Of a stretch of DNA of 10,664 bases, positions 1-9,010 are shown piece after piece. Every line of letters begins with the position of its first letter. The first letter of the stretch is position 1. The stretch covers positions 1 to 10,664 of the forward strand of contig JAAURZ010000035.1 of the NCBI GenBank assembly GCA_012031955.1, in the 5' to 3' direction. The position numbers and the translations under genes are program-made. This DNA is from Bacteroidia bacterium (GTDB taxonomy: Bacteria; Bacteroidota; Bacteroidia; Cytophagales; Cyclobacteriaceae). The notes below the pieces were generated by a model that saw only the letters and a program-made list of their open reading frames with translations, searched no databases and was not told where the DNA came from.

Positions 1-41
1 GAATAACCAACTACCCTAAAAACCTGTGTACAAAACTTTCC

Positions 42-50
42 TTATCCACA
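42..50 (+). promoter_or_regulatory. DnaA box, perfect consensus
   Basis: TTATCCACA matches the high-affinity DnaA binding consensus exactly. It is the first of two perfect copies in the candidate origin, 25 bp from the second and in the same orientation. Confidence 0.7.
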
Positions 51-66
51 TCTCATCACCATTGCC

Positions 67-75
67 TTATCCACA
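67..75 (+). promoter_or_regulatory. DnaA box, perfect consensus
   Basis: This is the second exact TTATCCACA. A one-mismatch copy (TTATCCACT, 83-91) follows 16 bp later in the same orientation, pointing toward the A/T tract. Confidence 0.7.
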
Positions 76-220
76 CACACAATTATCCACTTAACCTAAC
101 CCTGTGCACAAAACCGCAACCGTTTACTGATCAACTCGTTAGAAATAAATAAAATTCTACATAACTTCCACATCCAGACCGCGCGTCGATCTATACACAT
201 TTCAACATGACTAACTATAC

Positions 221-255
221 TTATTATATATATATATATAACATTAATATAATAT
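221..255. repeat. A/T tract with (TA)8 run, candidate DNA unwinding element
   Basis: In these 35 bases only one is G or C (position 242). The core at 225-240 is eight tandem TA dinucleotides. Its place directly after the DnaA-box cluster fits a DNA unwinding element where the strands first open. It also lies just upstream of the TPR gene, so part of it could serve as an AT-rich promoter. Such a dinucleotide run is prone to length errors in sequencing. Confidence 0.6.
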
Positions 256-2158
256 CACGTGCATCACTCTTAGCGGTCCTGCCCCTGCTCGATCACTTTC
301 TCCTCCCTCGCTCAAAACCCCACCGAGATACAACTTGCCAATGAATACCTGTTGAAAGGTGATAAGAAGAAGGCGGTTGAAATGTACGCCGAGCTTTCGA
401 CCAACTCACAAAACATACCGCTCATTCATAATAACTATGTGAACACCTTGCTCGACCTGGGCATGTATAAAGAGGCCGAAGATTATTTAAAGAAGATAAG
501 CCGCCGCGATCCGAATAATTTGCAATATAAATTGGACCAGGGCATTCTTCACACACGAGCAGGAGAGGTCAACAAGGCAGATAAATATTTTAAGGACCTT
601 ATTCAGGAAAATAAATCCAGTGTGCAGCGTATTAAAATGTTGTCGGATTACCTTTCGTCAAAGTCACTCGGCAAGTACTCGATCCTGGCACTGAATGAAT
701 CGCGTGAATTTCTGGGTAACTCTTTTCTGTTCTGCCTCGACCTTGCCATGTTGTACCGCATTCAGGGCGAAAAAGACAAAATGGTTCGCGAATACCTGAG
801 CTACGTGACCCAAAACGCAGGTAATCTGCAATATGTGAAAAATGTGATGCAGGCTTTGCTTACCAAGCCCGACGAACTTGAAAGTCTCGAACGTTTGCTC
901 TATGACAAGGTGCAACAATATCCGGATACTGAAGTTTACGCCGACCTGCTGATCTGGGTGACCATGCAGCAAAAGAATTTTTATGCATCGTTCATTCAGG
1001 CACGGGCGTTTGACAAGCGCTACAAGAATGAAGGTGAAAAAACAATGGAGGTCGCCCGGGTTGCGCTCGACAACAATGATTACGAAAATGCCTACAAGAT
1101 TTACAGCTATGTGATCCGGGAATTCGAAAATACGCCAAACCAAATGCTGGCACGGCTTGGGTTGATCCGGACACGCGAAGCAAGAATCCGAAACAGCTTT
1201 CCTGTAAGCAAAGATTCGGTACGCGTGCTGGTGAAGGACTATCAAAACTTTATCGCGCAGTATCCTTCCAACTCAAACGCCCTTGAAGCCACGCGCAACA
1301 TGGCGCTGCTCTACGCCAATTACCTTGATCAAAAGGACGACGCGGTAAATACACTTGAGAATCTTGTGTCGAACCCGAGAACGTCTACCTACCTCAAATC
1401 GAAAGCGAAGCTTGACCTTGGCGATATCTATTTGCTGAAGGGCGAGCCTGGGAATCGACACTGCTTTACTCACAAGTTGAAAAGACGCAACGAGAAAATC
1501 CCGTCGGCTATGAAGCAAAACTGAAGAATGCGAAGCTGTCATACTTTAAAGGCGATTTTCGTCTCGCTCAAGAGCATCTCGATATTCTGAAGGAAGCCAC
1601 CACCCGTGAAATTGCCAACGACGCGATGGACCTCAGTCTCCTGATCAAAGAAAACATCGCCTTCGATTCTGTTGGCGAGGCGCTCAAGGCATACGCGGCC
1701 ATCGAGCTGCTGCTGTACCAAAACAAAACAGGCCAGGCCTTGCAGGAAATCCGGATGCTTAAAAATGGTTATCGCGCGCCGACCAAAGAGGAAATGTTCG
1801 AACAAAATTTAACGGCTGTTGACTCACTCATAGTGGGCGTTGCGTCACGAAGCATCATGGACGACGTCTACTGGCTCGAAGCTAACATCCGCCTGCAGCG
1901 TGGCGAGTTTCGCGAAGCAATCGAGTTGTTGCAACAGATCATTTCCGAATTTGGCGAGGACATACTTGCCGACGATGCCTTTTTACCATTGGCGATATTT
2001 ACGAGCGCCAACTGCATGACACCGCCAAAGCCATGGAAATCTATCGCGACTTCCTCACCAAGTATCCCGGTAGCGTGTACGCAGCAGAGGCCAGGAAACG
2101 GTTTCGTACGCTACGCGGCGACTTCAACAACGTTCACGAAGCCGCGCCCATCAACTAA
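252..2158 (+). CDS. Exported tetratricopeptide-repeat protein, interrupted by three apparent frameshifts
   Basis: Joining frames gives about 635 residues. The N-terminus reads as a signal peptide: hydrophobic LLAVLPLLITF, then a cleavage-like SSSLAQ before NPTEIQLANEYLLKGD. Many helix-turn-helix TPR units follow (for example AVEMYAELS, KEAEDYLKKISRRDPNN, KADKYFKDLI, ENAYKIYSYVI). The C-terminal units (GDIYERQLHDTAKAMEIYRDF, then KYPGSVYAAEARKRF) resemble YbgF/BamD-like TPRs, so it probably acts as a periplasmic or outer-membrane scaffold; its partner is unknown. Frames break near 290 (+1), at 1447-1448 (CC for expected CCC) and around 1991 (GG for expected GGG). No good ATG exists: the likely first codon is ATA at 252, perhaps a misread ATG, so the start is uncertain. 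The gene begins at the edge of the candidate origin and ends 2 bp from the convergent permease stop. It is clearly TPR; the function is unassigned. Confidence 0.8.
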
Positions 2159-2160
2159 GT

Positions 2161-4864
2161 TCATTCGCTTTTCAGCGAATCAACCGGGTTGGCTGTGGCA
2201 GCCTTAAGCGATTGATAGCCCATCGTGAACCAGGCCACGACGAAGCACGCCACGCCCGCGACCAAATACACAACCACACCAACCTGCGTTTTATACGTGA
2301 AGCCCTCCAGCCACCATTGAACCGCATACCAGGAAGCGGGTGCCGCAATTACAAAAGCGATAAGTATCAGCTTGCCGAACTCGCGCGACAGCAGCATGAC
2401 TATACTTCCAACGGAAGCTCCCAGCACCTTGCGAATGCCGATCTCCTTGGTCCTTTGCTCCGCCGTGAAGGCGGTTAGCGCAAACAACCCGAGGCAGGCG
2501 ATCAGAATAGCAAGGGTCGCAAACACGCCCAGGATTTTACCAAGCTTCTGTTCCGTAGAATACATGTTGCCAAAGGCCTCGTCGAGGAAAGTATATTGGA
2601 ACGGCTGGCCAGGCGCCAGGCGCTTCCATGTTTGCTCAGTAAGAGCGATCACATCCGAAGTGTTGCCTGCCTGGAAGCGGAAAGATATGTAACCAGGACT
2701 TGAGCCAAGATAAAGGCCTACCGGGCCGATGGAATTACGCAGCGACTGAAAATGAAAATCCTTTACCACGCCAATTACCGTCGATGATGTTTCGGATTGC
2801 CGGTTCACAGTACCATCCTCATGGTTGTCTGAAAAAGTGCTGATCTTCTGACCGATTGGATCTGCTTCAAATCCGAAGAGCTTCGCGGCGGCCTCGTTCA
2901 GGACCACTGCCGCAGAATCCGACGGAAATTCGTCTGAAAAATCACGCCCCGCGATGATCTCCATCCCCATAGTTTTCACATAATCATAATCCACATTCCA
3001 CGTTTGCAGACCCACCATATTGTCTTCAGTAGGTTGTGTGCCCGCTGGCCACCAGGTATTGTCGCTGCGCCATCCTATATCCACCGGCACATAGCCGCTG
3101 ATGGTACCGTTCACAACTGCTGCGTTCTGCATCATCTCTTTCTTGAAACTCTGCAACTGATCGCCCAATGCGTAAGCATCCTCAACCATTAGCACCTGGT
3201 CTTTCTGAAAGCCTATTTTTTCTCCTGGATAAACATGAGCTGGCGCTGGATGACAACCGTGCCGATGATGAGAAAAATGGTGATGGCAAATTGAAATACG
3301 ACAAGCGAGCTCCTGACCAGACCGCTTTTCATGCCCAACGACAACTGACCTTTCAGGACCTTTATCGGCTCAAAAGCGGATAGAAAAAGTGACGGATACA
3401 ACCCGGCGAGCAGGCCGACTACCAGGGCGGCAAGCACCAGCCAGCCATAAAACCAGACCGATCCGAGGGGGAGATAAAGTTCTTTCGACGCAAGCAAGTT
3501 GAAATAAGGCAATGCGATGTAAGCAACACCGACAGCAATTGCAAAAGAGACGAATGTAACAAGCAGCGACTCGGTAAGGAACTGACGAACAAGATGTGCG
3601 CGGAGTGAGCCCATTACTTTTCGTACGCCAACTTCTTTGGCCCTGTTTGCCGAGCGTGCCGTAGATAGGTTCATGAAATTGATGCACGCAATGAGCAAAA
3701 TGAACAACGCGATTGCGGAAAACAAATAAACGTACGTAACATCGCCGTTCGCCGCGAGCTCGGCCGTAAGATCCGAATGCAGGTGAATGTCAGTGAGAGG
3801 CATAAGCGTGTATTCGAGTTTGTTGCCCGCAGCCACAAATTGTTCCAGGTCAAAGTCAACACCCAAAGCTTCCTTAGCCTGCGGCCCCATATGTTTTGCA
3901 CAAACTGCGGAAGTTTTCTTTCCAGCTCCGCCGCATTGGTGCCAGAGCGAAGCAACACATATGTATTGAAATTGTTACTCAAAAAGTTGTGGTCCTGCGC
4001 TTCTTCTAACCCCGTAAGCGACAGCAGGAAGTCGAACCTGAAATGTCCGTTGAGCGGCATGTCGGCAAATATCGCCGTTACCTTCATTGGCCACTGATTG
4101 TCCATGATCAGCGTTTGCCCGAGTGGCTCAGTGTCGGAAAAATACTTGCCAGCCATCGACTCGCTGATAGCAACCGTGTTCGGATCCGTCAGCGCTCCCT
4201 TCGCGCTCCCCTTCAACACAGTTACCGTGAACACATCGAAAAACGAACTGTCCGTCCATATTACACCGTGCTCCTTGATACTCTCCGTGGCACCGTCGCG
4301 TTTAACCAGGTAGGAGCCACGGGCCCGGAAGCGCACAGCGCTTTCCACTTCGGGGTATTCGCTCAAAAGTGTGTCGGCCATTGGGGCCGGAGCCACCGCC
4401 AGTTGGTAATGATTGCCGCCGTATTTTATCTCACTGCTGAGCCTGTATATGCGCTCGAATTTTTCATGATACTGATCGTAACTCACCTCACTTAAAACAA
4501 ACAGCACAATGAGCATACAAGAGGCAATGCCCGTAGACAGGCCGAGTACGTTGATAATCGAATAGAATCGATGCTTGGCCAGGTTGCGCAAAGCAATCTT
4601 GAAATAATTCTGCAGCATAAGCCGGGTGGTTTTATTTTGAATTAGTAAAGTCTGACGTTGCGTTTGCCGCAGGCCCCGCGTGTGGCCAAACGCCCGCAGC
4701 GATTCGTGATAAGCCTCGTAAAACGATTGACCCTCGTCCATCCTGCGCTCCGTCATGGAGCAGATGTGATCCACTACCTCGTCCTGAAGGCCGTCGTGCA
4801 CCAGCCCGCGATAGTTCAGGTCCTTGATGATATAGCCGATATGATCATCGTTCAGACTCGCCAT
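2161..4864 (-). CDS. FtsX/MacB-like ABC transporter permease with N-terminal prefix domain, two apparent frameshifts
   Basis: Joined frames give about 901 residues. Residues 1-80 form a soluble prefix (with DEVVDHICSMTERRMDEGQS) of the type seen on PadR-linked permeases. The MacB-type core then starts at MLQNYFKIALRNLAKHRFYS with a first membrane helix, a periplasmic domain, and an FtsX domain carrying FILLIACINFMNLSTARS and AKEVGVRKVMGS. A second periplasmic domain and FtsX domain follow, with LIACLGLFALTAFT and KEIGIRKVLGAS. These duplicated motifs are hallmarks of large Bacteroidota FtsX permeases, inner-membrane proteins that transmit ATPase motion to the periplasm; the substrate cannot be told. 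No ATPase gene is visible, so the partner is encoded elsewhere. Frames break at about 3891-3892 and at 3216-3221, where six A's on the coding strand replace the seven needed to read EKKIGFQKDQ. The gene follows padR by 3 bp. Family assignment is sure. Confidence 0.88.
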
Positions 4865-4867
4865 TGG

Positions 4868-5200
4868 TTACGCGAATTCTACATTCAGCACGAGACGCAT
4901 TGTTCTTATAAAGTCTGCAAACTCACGCACACGTTCCCTTGCAATCGCATTGCCGGGGCCGGTGAGCACGTAGTACTTGCGAATTCTTTTTCCGATCGGT
5001 ACCACCTCCGTGGTCAGGAGGCCGTCGGCTTCGAGTTTGTGCAGCGTGGGGTATAGCGCACCTTCCGTGAGCAGCATCCGTCCTGTAGACAGTTCCTTCA
5101 CCCGTTGCGTAATCTCATAGCCATACATTTTGCCGTGGTCTTTGAGTACCTTCAACACGATCGTTTGAAGGGTGCCTTTGAGGAGTTCTGGAGAGTGCAT
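4868..5200 (-). CDS. PadR-family transcriptional regulator
   Basis: This intact 110-residue protein matches the short PadR form. It has a winged helix-turn-helix with YGYEITQRV (26-34), the signature recognition segment TEGALYPTLHKLEADGLL (45-62), and a wing ending in RKYYVLT (74-80). A short C-terminal helix probably forms the dimer interface. PadR proteins are usually repressors released by a ligand or stress. The permease start lies 3 bp after its stop, so the two form an operon, and the regulator probably controls its own operon. A 16-bp perfect palindrome lies 8 bp upstream of its ATG and is the likely operator. No clear Shine-Dalgarno sequence is present, as is usual in this phylum. The inducer cannot be inferred. 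Confidence 0.92.
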   Translation of the reverse strand: MHSPELLKGTLQTIVLKVLKDHGKMYGYEITQRVKELSTGRMLLTEGALYPTLHKLEADGLLTTEVVPIGKRIRKYYVLTGPGNAIARERVREFADFIRTMRLVLNVEFA

Positions 5201-5208
5201 ACCTAAAT

Positions 5209-5224
5209 GTCTTATGCATAAGAC
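5209..5224. promoter_or_regulatory. 16-bp perfect palindrome, candidate PadR operator
   Basis: GTCTTATGCATAAGAC is identical to its reverse complement and ends 8 bp before the padR start codon. A dimeric PadR protein bound here would overlap the promoter or translation start, which fits autorepression. It does not match the ATGT-N8-ACAT form known for some PadR proteins exactly, so the assignment rests on position and symmetry. Confidence 0.6.
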
Positions 5225-5466
5225 GCCTAACCTAGCGCGCAGGTTGCATGGCGTGGGTTGTTTTTTGTTTTCGCGCAGCCACGATTAACATGAATAACCC
5301 TTCCGCAGTGGCCCAAAAAGGCCAAGTTTTGCAGGGCCCTCATGGTGCCTTGAATCGTGCCGAAAATGGGTTAGCCGACTACCAGATCAATTGGCCTGTC
5401 AAACTTATCAGAAAGGAATGGAATAGTTGGACAAAATGTTTTTCTTTAAAACTAAAGCAATCCGAT

Positions 5467-6024
5467 ATGGCCGCGACACCTTCAACAATGGTAAGCCTGG
5501 GAACACCGGCACCCGCTTTTCATCTACCCGATACCGTGTCACGCAAAAGCCTGTCTTTAAAAGATTTGCAAGGAGTGAATGGTACCCTGATCATGTTTAT
5601 TTGTAATCACTGTCCGTATGTCAAGCACCTCAACAGTGCCATTATCGCTTTGGCAAAAGCGTACCAGCCCAGGGGAATCCACTTTGTAGCAATTAGCTCT
5701 AACGACGCAGGCCAATACCCGGAAGATGGACCCGAAGAAATGGCTGTGACTGCCAAAGCGCTTGGGTATCCGTTTCCTTACCTGTATGACGAATCGCAGG
5801 AAGTGGCCCGGGCATACGATGCCGCATGTACGCCTGACTTTTTTCTTTACGATTCGGACCAAAAGTTATACTACCGAGGCCAGTTCGATGACGCCCGTCC
5901 GAAAAATGAAATCCCCGTTACAGGCAAAGACCTGCGCGCGGCGTTCGAATCCCTTATCGGCAAACAGCCGGCGCCGGCAATACAGATACCGAGCATAGGC
6001 TGCAACATCAAGTGGCGGGCCTGA
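5467..6024 (+). CDS. Thioredoxin-like / AhpC-TSA redoxin family protein
   Basis: This intact 185-residue protein has no signal peptide, so it is predicted to be cytosolic. It shows the redoxin fold: APAFHLPDTVSRKSLSLKDL (16-35), then FICNHCPYVKH with a CxxC pair (Cys46, Cys49), AISSNDAGQYPEDGPEEM, a Cys-Thr-Pro-Asp segment (121-124) with the usual cis-proline, and a C-terminal SIGCNIKW with Cys179. This combination marks the peroxiredoxin-like PRX_like1 subgroup of thioredoxin-fold proteins, which is presumed to carry out thiol-disulfide or peroxide chemistry; the physiological substrate is unknown. The frame stays open upstream to 5248, but that stretch is not family-like, and the ATG at 5467 gives the usual N-terminus. 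The preceding 242 bp separate it from the divergent padR operon; apart from the palindrome by padR, I see no confident promoter or RNA there. Confidence 0.9.
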   Translation: MAATPSTMVSLGTPAPAFHLPDTVSRKSLSLKDLQGVNGTLIMFICNHCPYVKHLNSAIIALAKAYQPRGIHFVAISSNDAGQYPEDGPEEMAVTAKALGYPFPYLYDESQEVARAYDAACTPDFFLYDSDQKLYYRGQFDDARPKNEIPVTGKDLRAAFESLIGKQPAPAIQIPSIGCNIKWRA

Positions 6025-6054
6025 CAATATATTCACGGAAATTTTTCAGAAAAG

Positions 6055-6068
6055 GTATGCATGCATAC
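6055..6068. promoter_or_regulatory. 14-bp perfect palindrome, candidate MarR operator
   Basis: GTATGCATGCATAC equals its reverse complement. It ends 10 bp before the -7-like element and 37 bp before the MarR start codon, about where the -33 region would be. MarR dimers typically bind palindromes of this size overlapping their own promoter, so autoregulation of the beta-oxidation operon is a reasonable inference. Confidence 0.6.
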
Positions 6069-6078
6069 TAAATTTTTA

Positions 6079-6086
6079 TACCTTCG
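6079..6086 (+). promoter_or_regulatory. Bacteroidota-type -7 promoter element for the MarR-fad operon
   Basis: TACCTTCG differs by one base from the TAnnTTTG consensus recognised by the phylum's primary sigma factor. Transcription would start near 6092, leaving a short leader before the ATG at 6106. No good -33 TTTG is visible; the palindrome occupies that position. Confidence 0.42.
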
Positions 6087-6105
6087 TTTGCCTCAACGAA
6101 AACGT

Positions 6106-6576
6106 ATGCGAAGGGAAGAAACAATAGATTACAACATCAAAGCAGCGTGGCATGCCATAGCGAGGATGTACAATCAGCAGGCGGCAAAATACGACATCAC
6201 CACTTCCATGGGGTTCGTGTTGCTCAACATCAGTTCCGAAGAAGGAATCCCCGCCACGAAGATAGCTCCCCTTATGGGGCTCGAAGCGCGAAGCCTCACA
6301 AGGCTGTTGAAGAGCATGGAAGAGAAAGGCCTGATTTACCGCGAGGCAGATATCAGCGACAAACGCCTCGTAAAAATATTTCTCACCAAGGAGGGCAGGA
6401 AGAAGAAGGAAAAATCGCGCGAAGTCGTGTTGAAATTCAACGAGACGGTTCGCTCAATTGTGCCGATAGAAAAGCTTAACATTTTCTTCGATGTGCTGCG
6501 CGACATCAACAAGCTGATCGAATCAAACACCATTTACCAAAAGCCTGCTGCGGTGTCTGCCGTGGAAGAAGTTTAG
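6106..6576 (+). CDS. MarR-family transcriptional regulator of the beta-oxidation operon
   Basis: This intact protein of 156 residues has dimerisation helices at both ends around a winged helix-turn-helix. The recognition helix region is ATKIAPLMGLEARSLTRLLK (50-69), followed by MEEKGLI and the wing DISDKRLVKIFLTKEG (82-97), the standard MarR D-x-R...LT pattern. The ATG at 6106 is preferred over an in-frame ATG at 6061, because 6061 lies inside the palindrome and upstream of the -7 element and would add a non-family stretch. The FadN-type gene starts 18 bp after its stop, so it is the first gene of the operon. By analogy with other regulators of acyl-CoA catabolism it probably responds to an acyl-CoA or fatty acid, but the ligand is an inference. 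Confidence 0.9.
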   Translation: MRREETIDYNIKAAWHAIARMYNQQAAKYDITTSMGFVLLNISSEEGIPATKIAPLMGLEARSLTRLLKSMEEKGLIYREADISDKRLVKIFLTKEGRKKKEKSREVVLKFNETVRSIVPIEKLNIFFDVLRDINKLIESNTIYQKPAAVSAVEEV

Positions 6577-6594
6577 TAGGATCGAATTAGTACT

Positions 6595-8995
6595 ATGAAT
6601 AGACAAATCAGAAAAGTTGCTCTGCTTGGATCAGGAGTTATGGGCTCCGCCATCGCCTGTCACTTCGCCAACACCGGCTGCGAAGTGCTGCTGCTCGACA
6701 TTGTGCCAAAAGAACTCAATGACGATGAGAAGGCCAAAGGCCTCACGGCCGACTCAAAGGCTTTCAGAAATCGAATTGTACAAAACTCATTCGACAGGTC
6801 CGTCAAGTCGAACCCGGCTCCCTTGTTTTCAAAAAAATTTGCTTCGCGCATTACGCTGGGAAATTTCGACGACGACATGGCAAAGATCAAGTCCTACGAC
6901 TGGATCATCGAAGTGGTGGTGGAAAACCTTGACATCAAGAAGAAAGTATTCGAACAAATAGAAAAATACCGCACCCCAGGCACCCTCATCACTTCCAACA
7001 CCTCGGGCATACCAATTCATCTGATGGCGGAAGGCCGGTCGGCGGATTTTCAGAAGCATTTCTGCGGCACACATTTTTCAACCCACCGAGGTACCTCAAG
7101 CTGCTGGAAATAATCCCGACGCCCACCACCGATCCGGAAATTGTAAAATTCCTCATGCACTACGGAGATCTTTTCCTCGGAAAAACCACCGTGCTATGTA
7201 AAGACACGCCCGCGTTTATCGCAAACCGCGTCGGCGTATTCGCGATCATGAAGGTGGTAGATGCCATGCAGAAGCTCGGTCTCAACGTCGATGAAATCGA
7301 CAAGCTTACAGGCCCGGTAATTGGCCGGCCCAAATCAGCAACGTTTCGCACCTCCGACTTGGTCGGATTGGATACGCTGATAAAAGTAGCGACCAATCTA
7401 CACAACGGCCTGCCTCACGACGAAAGCCGGTCATATTTCAAACTGCCCGACGTTGTGATGAAGATGGAACAGAACAAATGGCTGGGAGACAAGACCGGTC
7501 AGGGATTTTATAAGAAGACAAAGAATCAGAAAGGTGAGACGGAAATCCTCACGCTCGATCTCGCCAGCCTTGAGTATAAGCCAAAAGCCAAAGCGAAATT
7601 CGGAACCCTTGAGTCAACCAAGACCATAGAAAATCTTAAAAGACCGCTTCAAGGTGCTGATGGCCGGAAAAGACAAAGCCGGCGACTTCTACCGCGACTC
7701 GTTCTCCGGATTGTTTCAATACGCGTCGAACAGAATACCCGAGATCGCCGACGAATTATACAAAATTGACGACGCCGTATGCGCAGGATTCGGATGGGAG
7801 CTCGGCCCCTTTCAAACCTGGGACGCCGTGGGCCTTGAAAAATCCCTCGAGTACATGAAGCAGGCCGGCTACGCACCTGCTCCCTGGGTAACAGAGATGA
7901 TCGCCGCGGGTCTCAAGTCATTTTACAAAGTGGAAGACGGCAGCAAAAAGTATTACGACATTCCATCAAAATCCTACAAAGCAATTCCGGGCAAAGAGGC
8001 ATTTATTATTCTGGAAAACCTAAGCGACAACGTAGTCTGGAAAAATGCCGAGTCAAAAATCACTGACCTTGGCGAGGGCGTCATCAATTTTGCATGGCAC
8101 AGCAAAAAGCTACACACTTGGCAGCGCAGTGGTGGAAGGATTGAACAAGTCCATTGAACTGGCCGAAAAAAATTACCGTGGTCTCGTGGTAGGCCATCAG
8201 GGCGCAGACTTCTCACTTGGCGCCAATCTCGGCCTCGTGTTTATGTACGCCATCGAACAAGACTACGACGAGATCGACTTCATGGTGCGTCAGTTCCAAA
8301 ACACCGTCATGCGAATTCGTTACTCGTCGGTGCCGGTTGTGGTGGCGCCGCAAGGTCGTACACTCGGCGGCGGATGTGAAATGACGCTTCATGCCGACGT
8401 CGCACAAGCGGCGGCCGAAACATACATTGGTCTCGTAGAAGTGGGTGTCGGTCTTATACCAGGTGGCGGCGGAACCAAAGAACTTACCAAACGCGTGAGC
8501 GATGTGCTGCAGGATGGAGACGTAGAACTCAATGCGTTGCAAAATGCATTCATGAATATTGCAACGGCCAAGGTGGCACTTTCGGCTGAAGAAGCGCGCG
8601 AAATGGGGATACTCCGCAACAAAGACCGCGTGTCCATGAACAAGGACCGCCAATTGCTGGATGCCAAGGCCACTGTCATGGAGCTGGCGGATGCCGGCTA
8701 CACCATGCCCGTGCAGGCCACCAACATCAAAGTACAAGGTCGCACAGGGCTCGCCCTTTTTATGGCCGGTGTAAACGGTATGAAGATGGGACACTACATC
8801 AGTGATCACGACATGAAGATCGCATTGAAAATTGCAAACGTAATGTGCGGCGGCGACCTGAGCTACCCACAGGAGGTGAGCGAGCAATACCTGCTCGACT
8901 TGGAACGTGAAGCATTTGTGTCGCTCTGCGGCGAAAGAAAAACGCTCGAGCGCATTCAGTCGATCCTCACCGGAGGCAAGCCACTAAGAAACTAA
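6595..8995 (+). CDS. fadN: FadN-type 3-hydroxyacyl-CoA dehydrogenase / enoyl-CoA hydratase, three apparent frameshifts
   Basis: Joined frames give 799 residues, the family's usual length. The enzyme hydrates 2-enoyl-CoA and oxidises the 3-hydroxyacyl-CoA with NAD in fatty-acid beta-oxidation. The dehydrogenase part comes first: Rossmann motif GSGVMG (12-17) with Asp35, then the His160-Glu172 catalytic pair in HFFNPPRYLKLLEIIP, then its C-terminal domains. The hydratase domain (about 515-700) has oxyanion-hole segment GADFSLGANLG and both catalytic glutamates, Glu595 in GGGCEMTLHAD and Glu615 in GLVEVGVGLIPGGGGT, 20 residues apart as in classical crotonases. This dehydrogenase-first order is that of Bacillus FadN, opposite to E. 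coli FadB. Frames break at 7074-7078 (five T's for six), 7638-7641 (four A's for three) and 8104-8108 (five A's for four). Thiolase follows after 15 bp. Function is sure; the symbol follows domain order and gene neighbours. Confidence 0.9.
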
Positions 8996-9010
8996 GAACA
9001 TTCAATTCAT

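Larger units (their letters stand above)
20..256. other. Candidate chromosomal replication origin (oriC): DnaA-box cluster plus AT-rich unwinding element
   Basis: The region holds two perfect copies of the DnaA box TTATCCACA (42-50 and 67-75). It also holds four 9-mers one mismatch from TTATNCACA: TTATCCACT at 83-91, CTATACACA at 191-199, and on the minus strand TTGTACACA (25-33) and TTGTGCACA (103-111). Five of the six lie within 90 bp, spaced 16-25 bp apart. A nearly pure A/T tract follows at 221-255, and the last weak box lies about 20 bp before it. A box array beside an easily melted tract is the standard architecture of a bacterial oriC. No dnaA or dnaN gene is visible, which does not exclude an origin because these genes are often not beside oriC in this phylum. 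The array may extend left of the window. A DnaA-regulated promoter or DnaA-titration site is the main alternative. Confidence 0.68.

Noticed and set aside
207..256. ATG at 207 as start of the TPR gene, in frame with the signal-peptide-like segment
   Set aside because: It would translate the (TA)n tract into a Tyr/Ile/Asn string, unlike any signal peptide n-region; the tract is better read as non-coding.
664..1245. Long minus-strand open frame inside the TPR gene
   Set aside because: It is antisense to a clearly TPR-like frame and has no recognisable domain; it is a shadow. The same holds for 8213-8887 inside the hydratase domain.
3211..3224. AAAAAATAG on the minus strand as a programmed frameshift or transcriptional slippage site in the permease
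   Set aside because: A run of six A's could slip, but nine similar breaks occur in other places and genes, so a sequencing indel explains it more simply.
5309..5324. Hairpin TGGCC-CAAAAA-GGCCA as a terminator
   Set aside because: The stem is only 5 bp, there is no convincing T run after it, and no gene ends nearby on that strand.
5248..5466. In-frame extension upstream of the redoxin gene
   Set aside because: The translated stretch has no family-like or signal-peptide character; the ATG at 5467 gives the normal N-terminus.
6061..6105. Upstream in-frame ATG for MarR at 6061
   Set aside because: It lies within the palindrome and before the likely transcription start.
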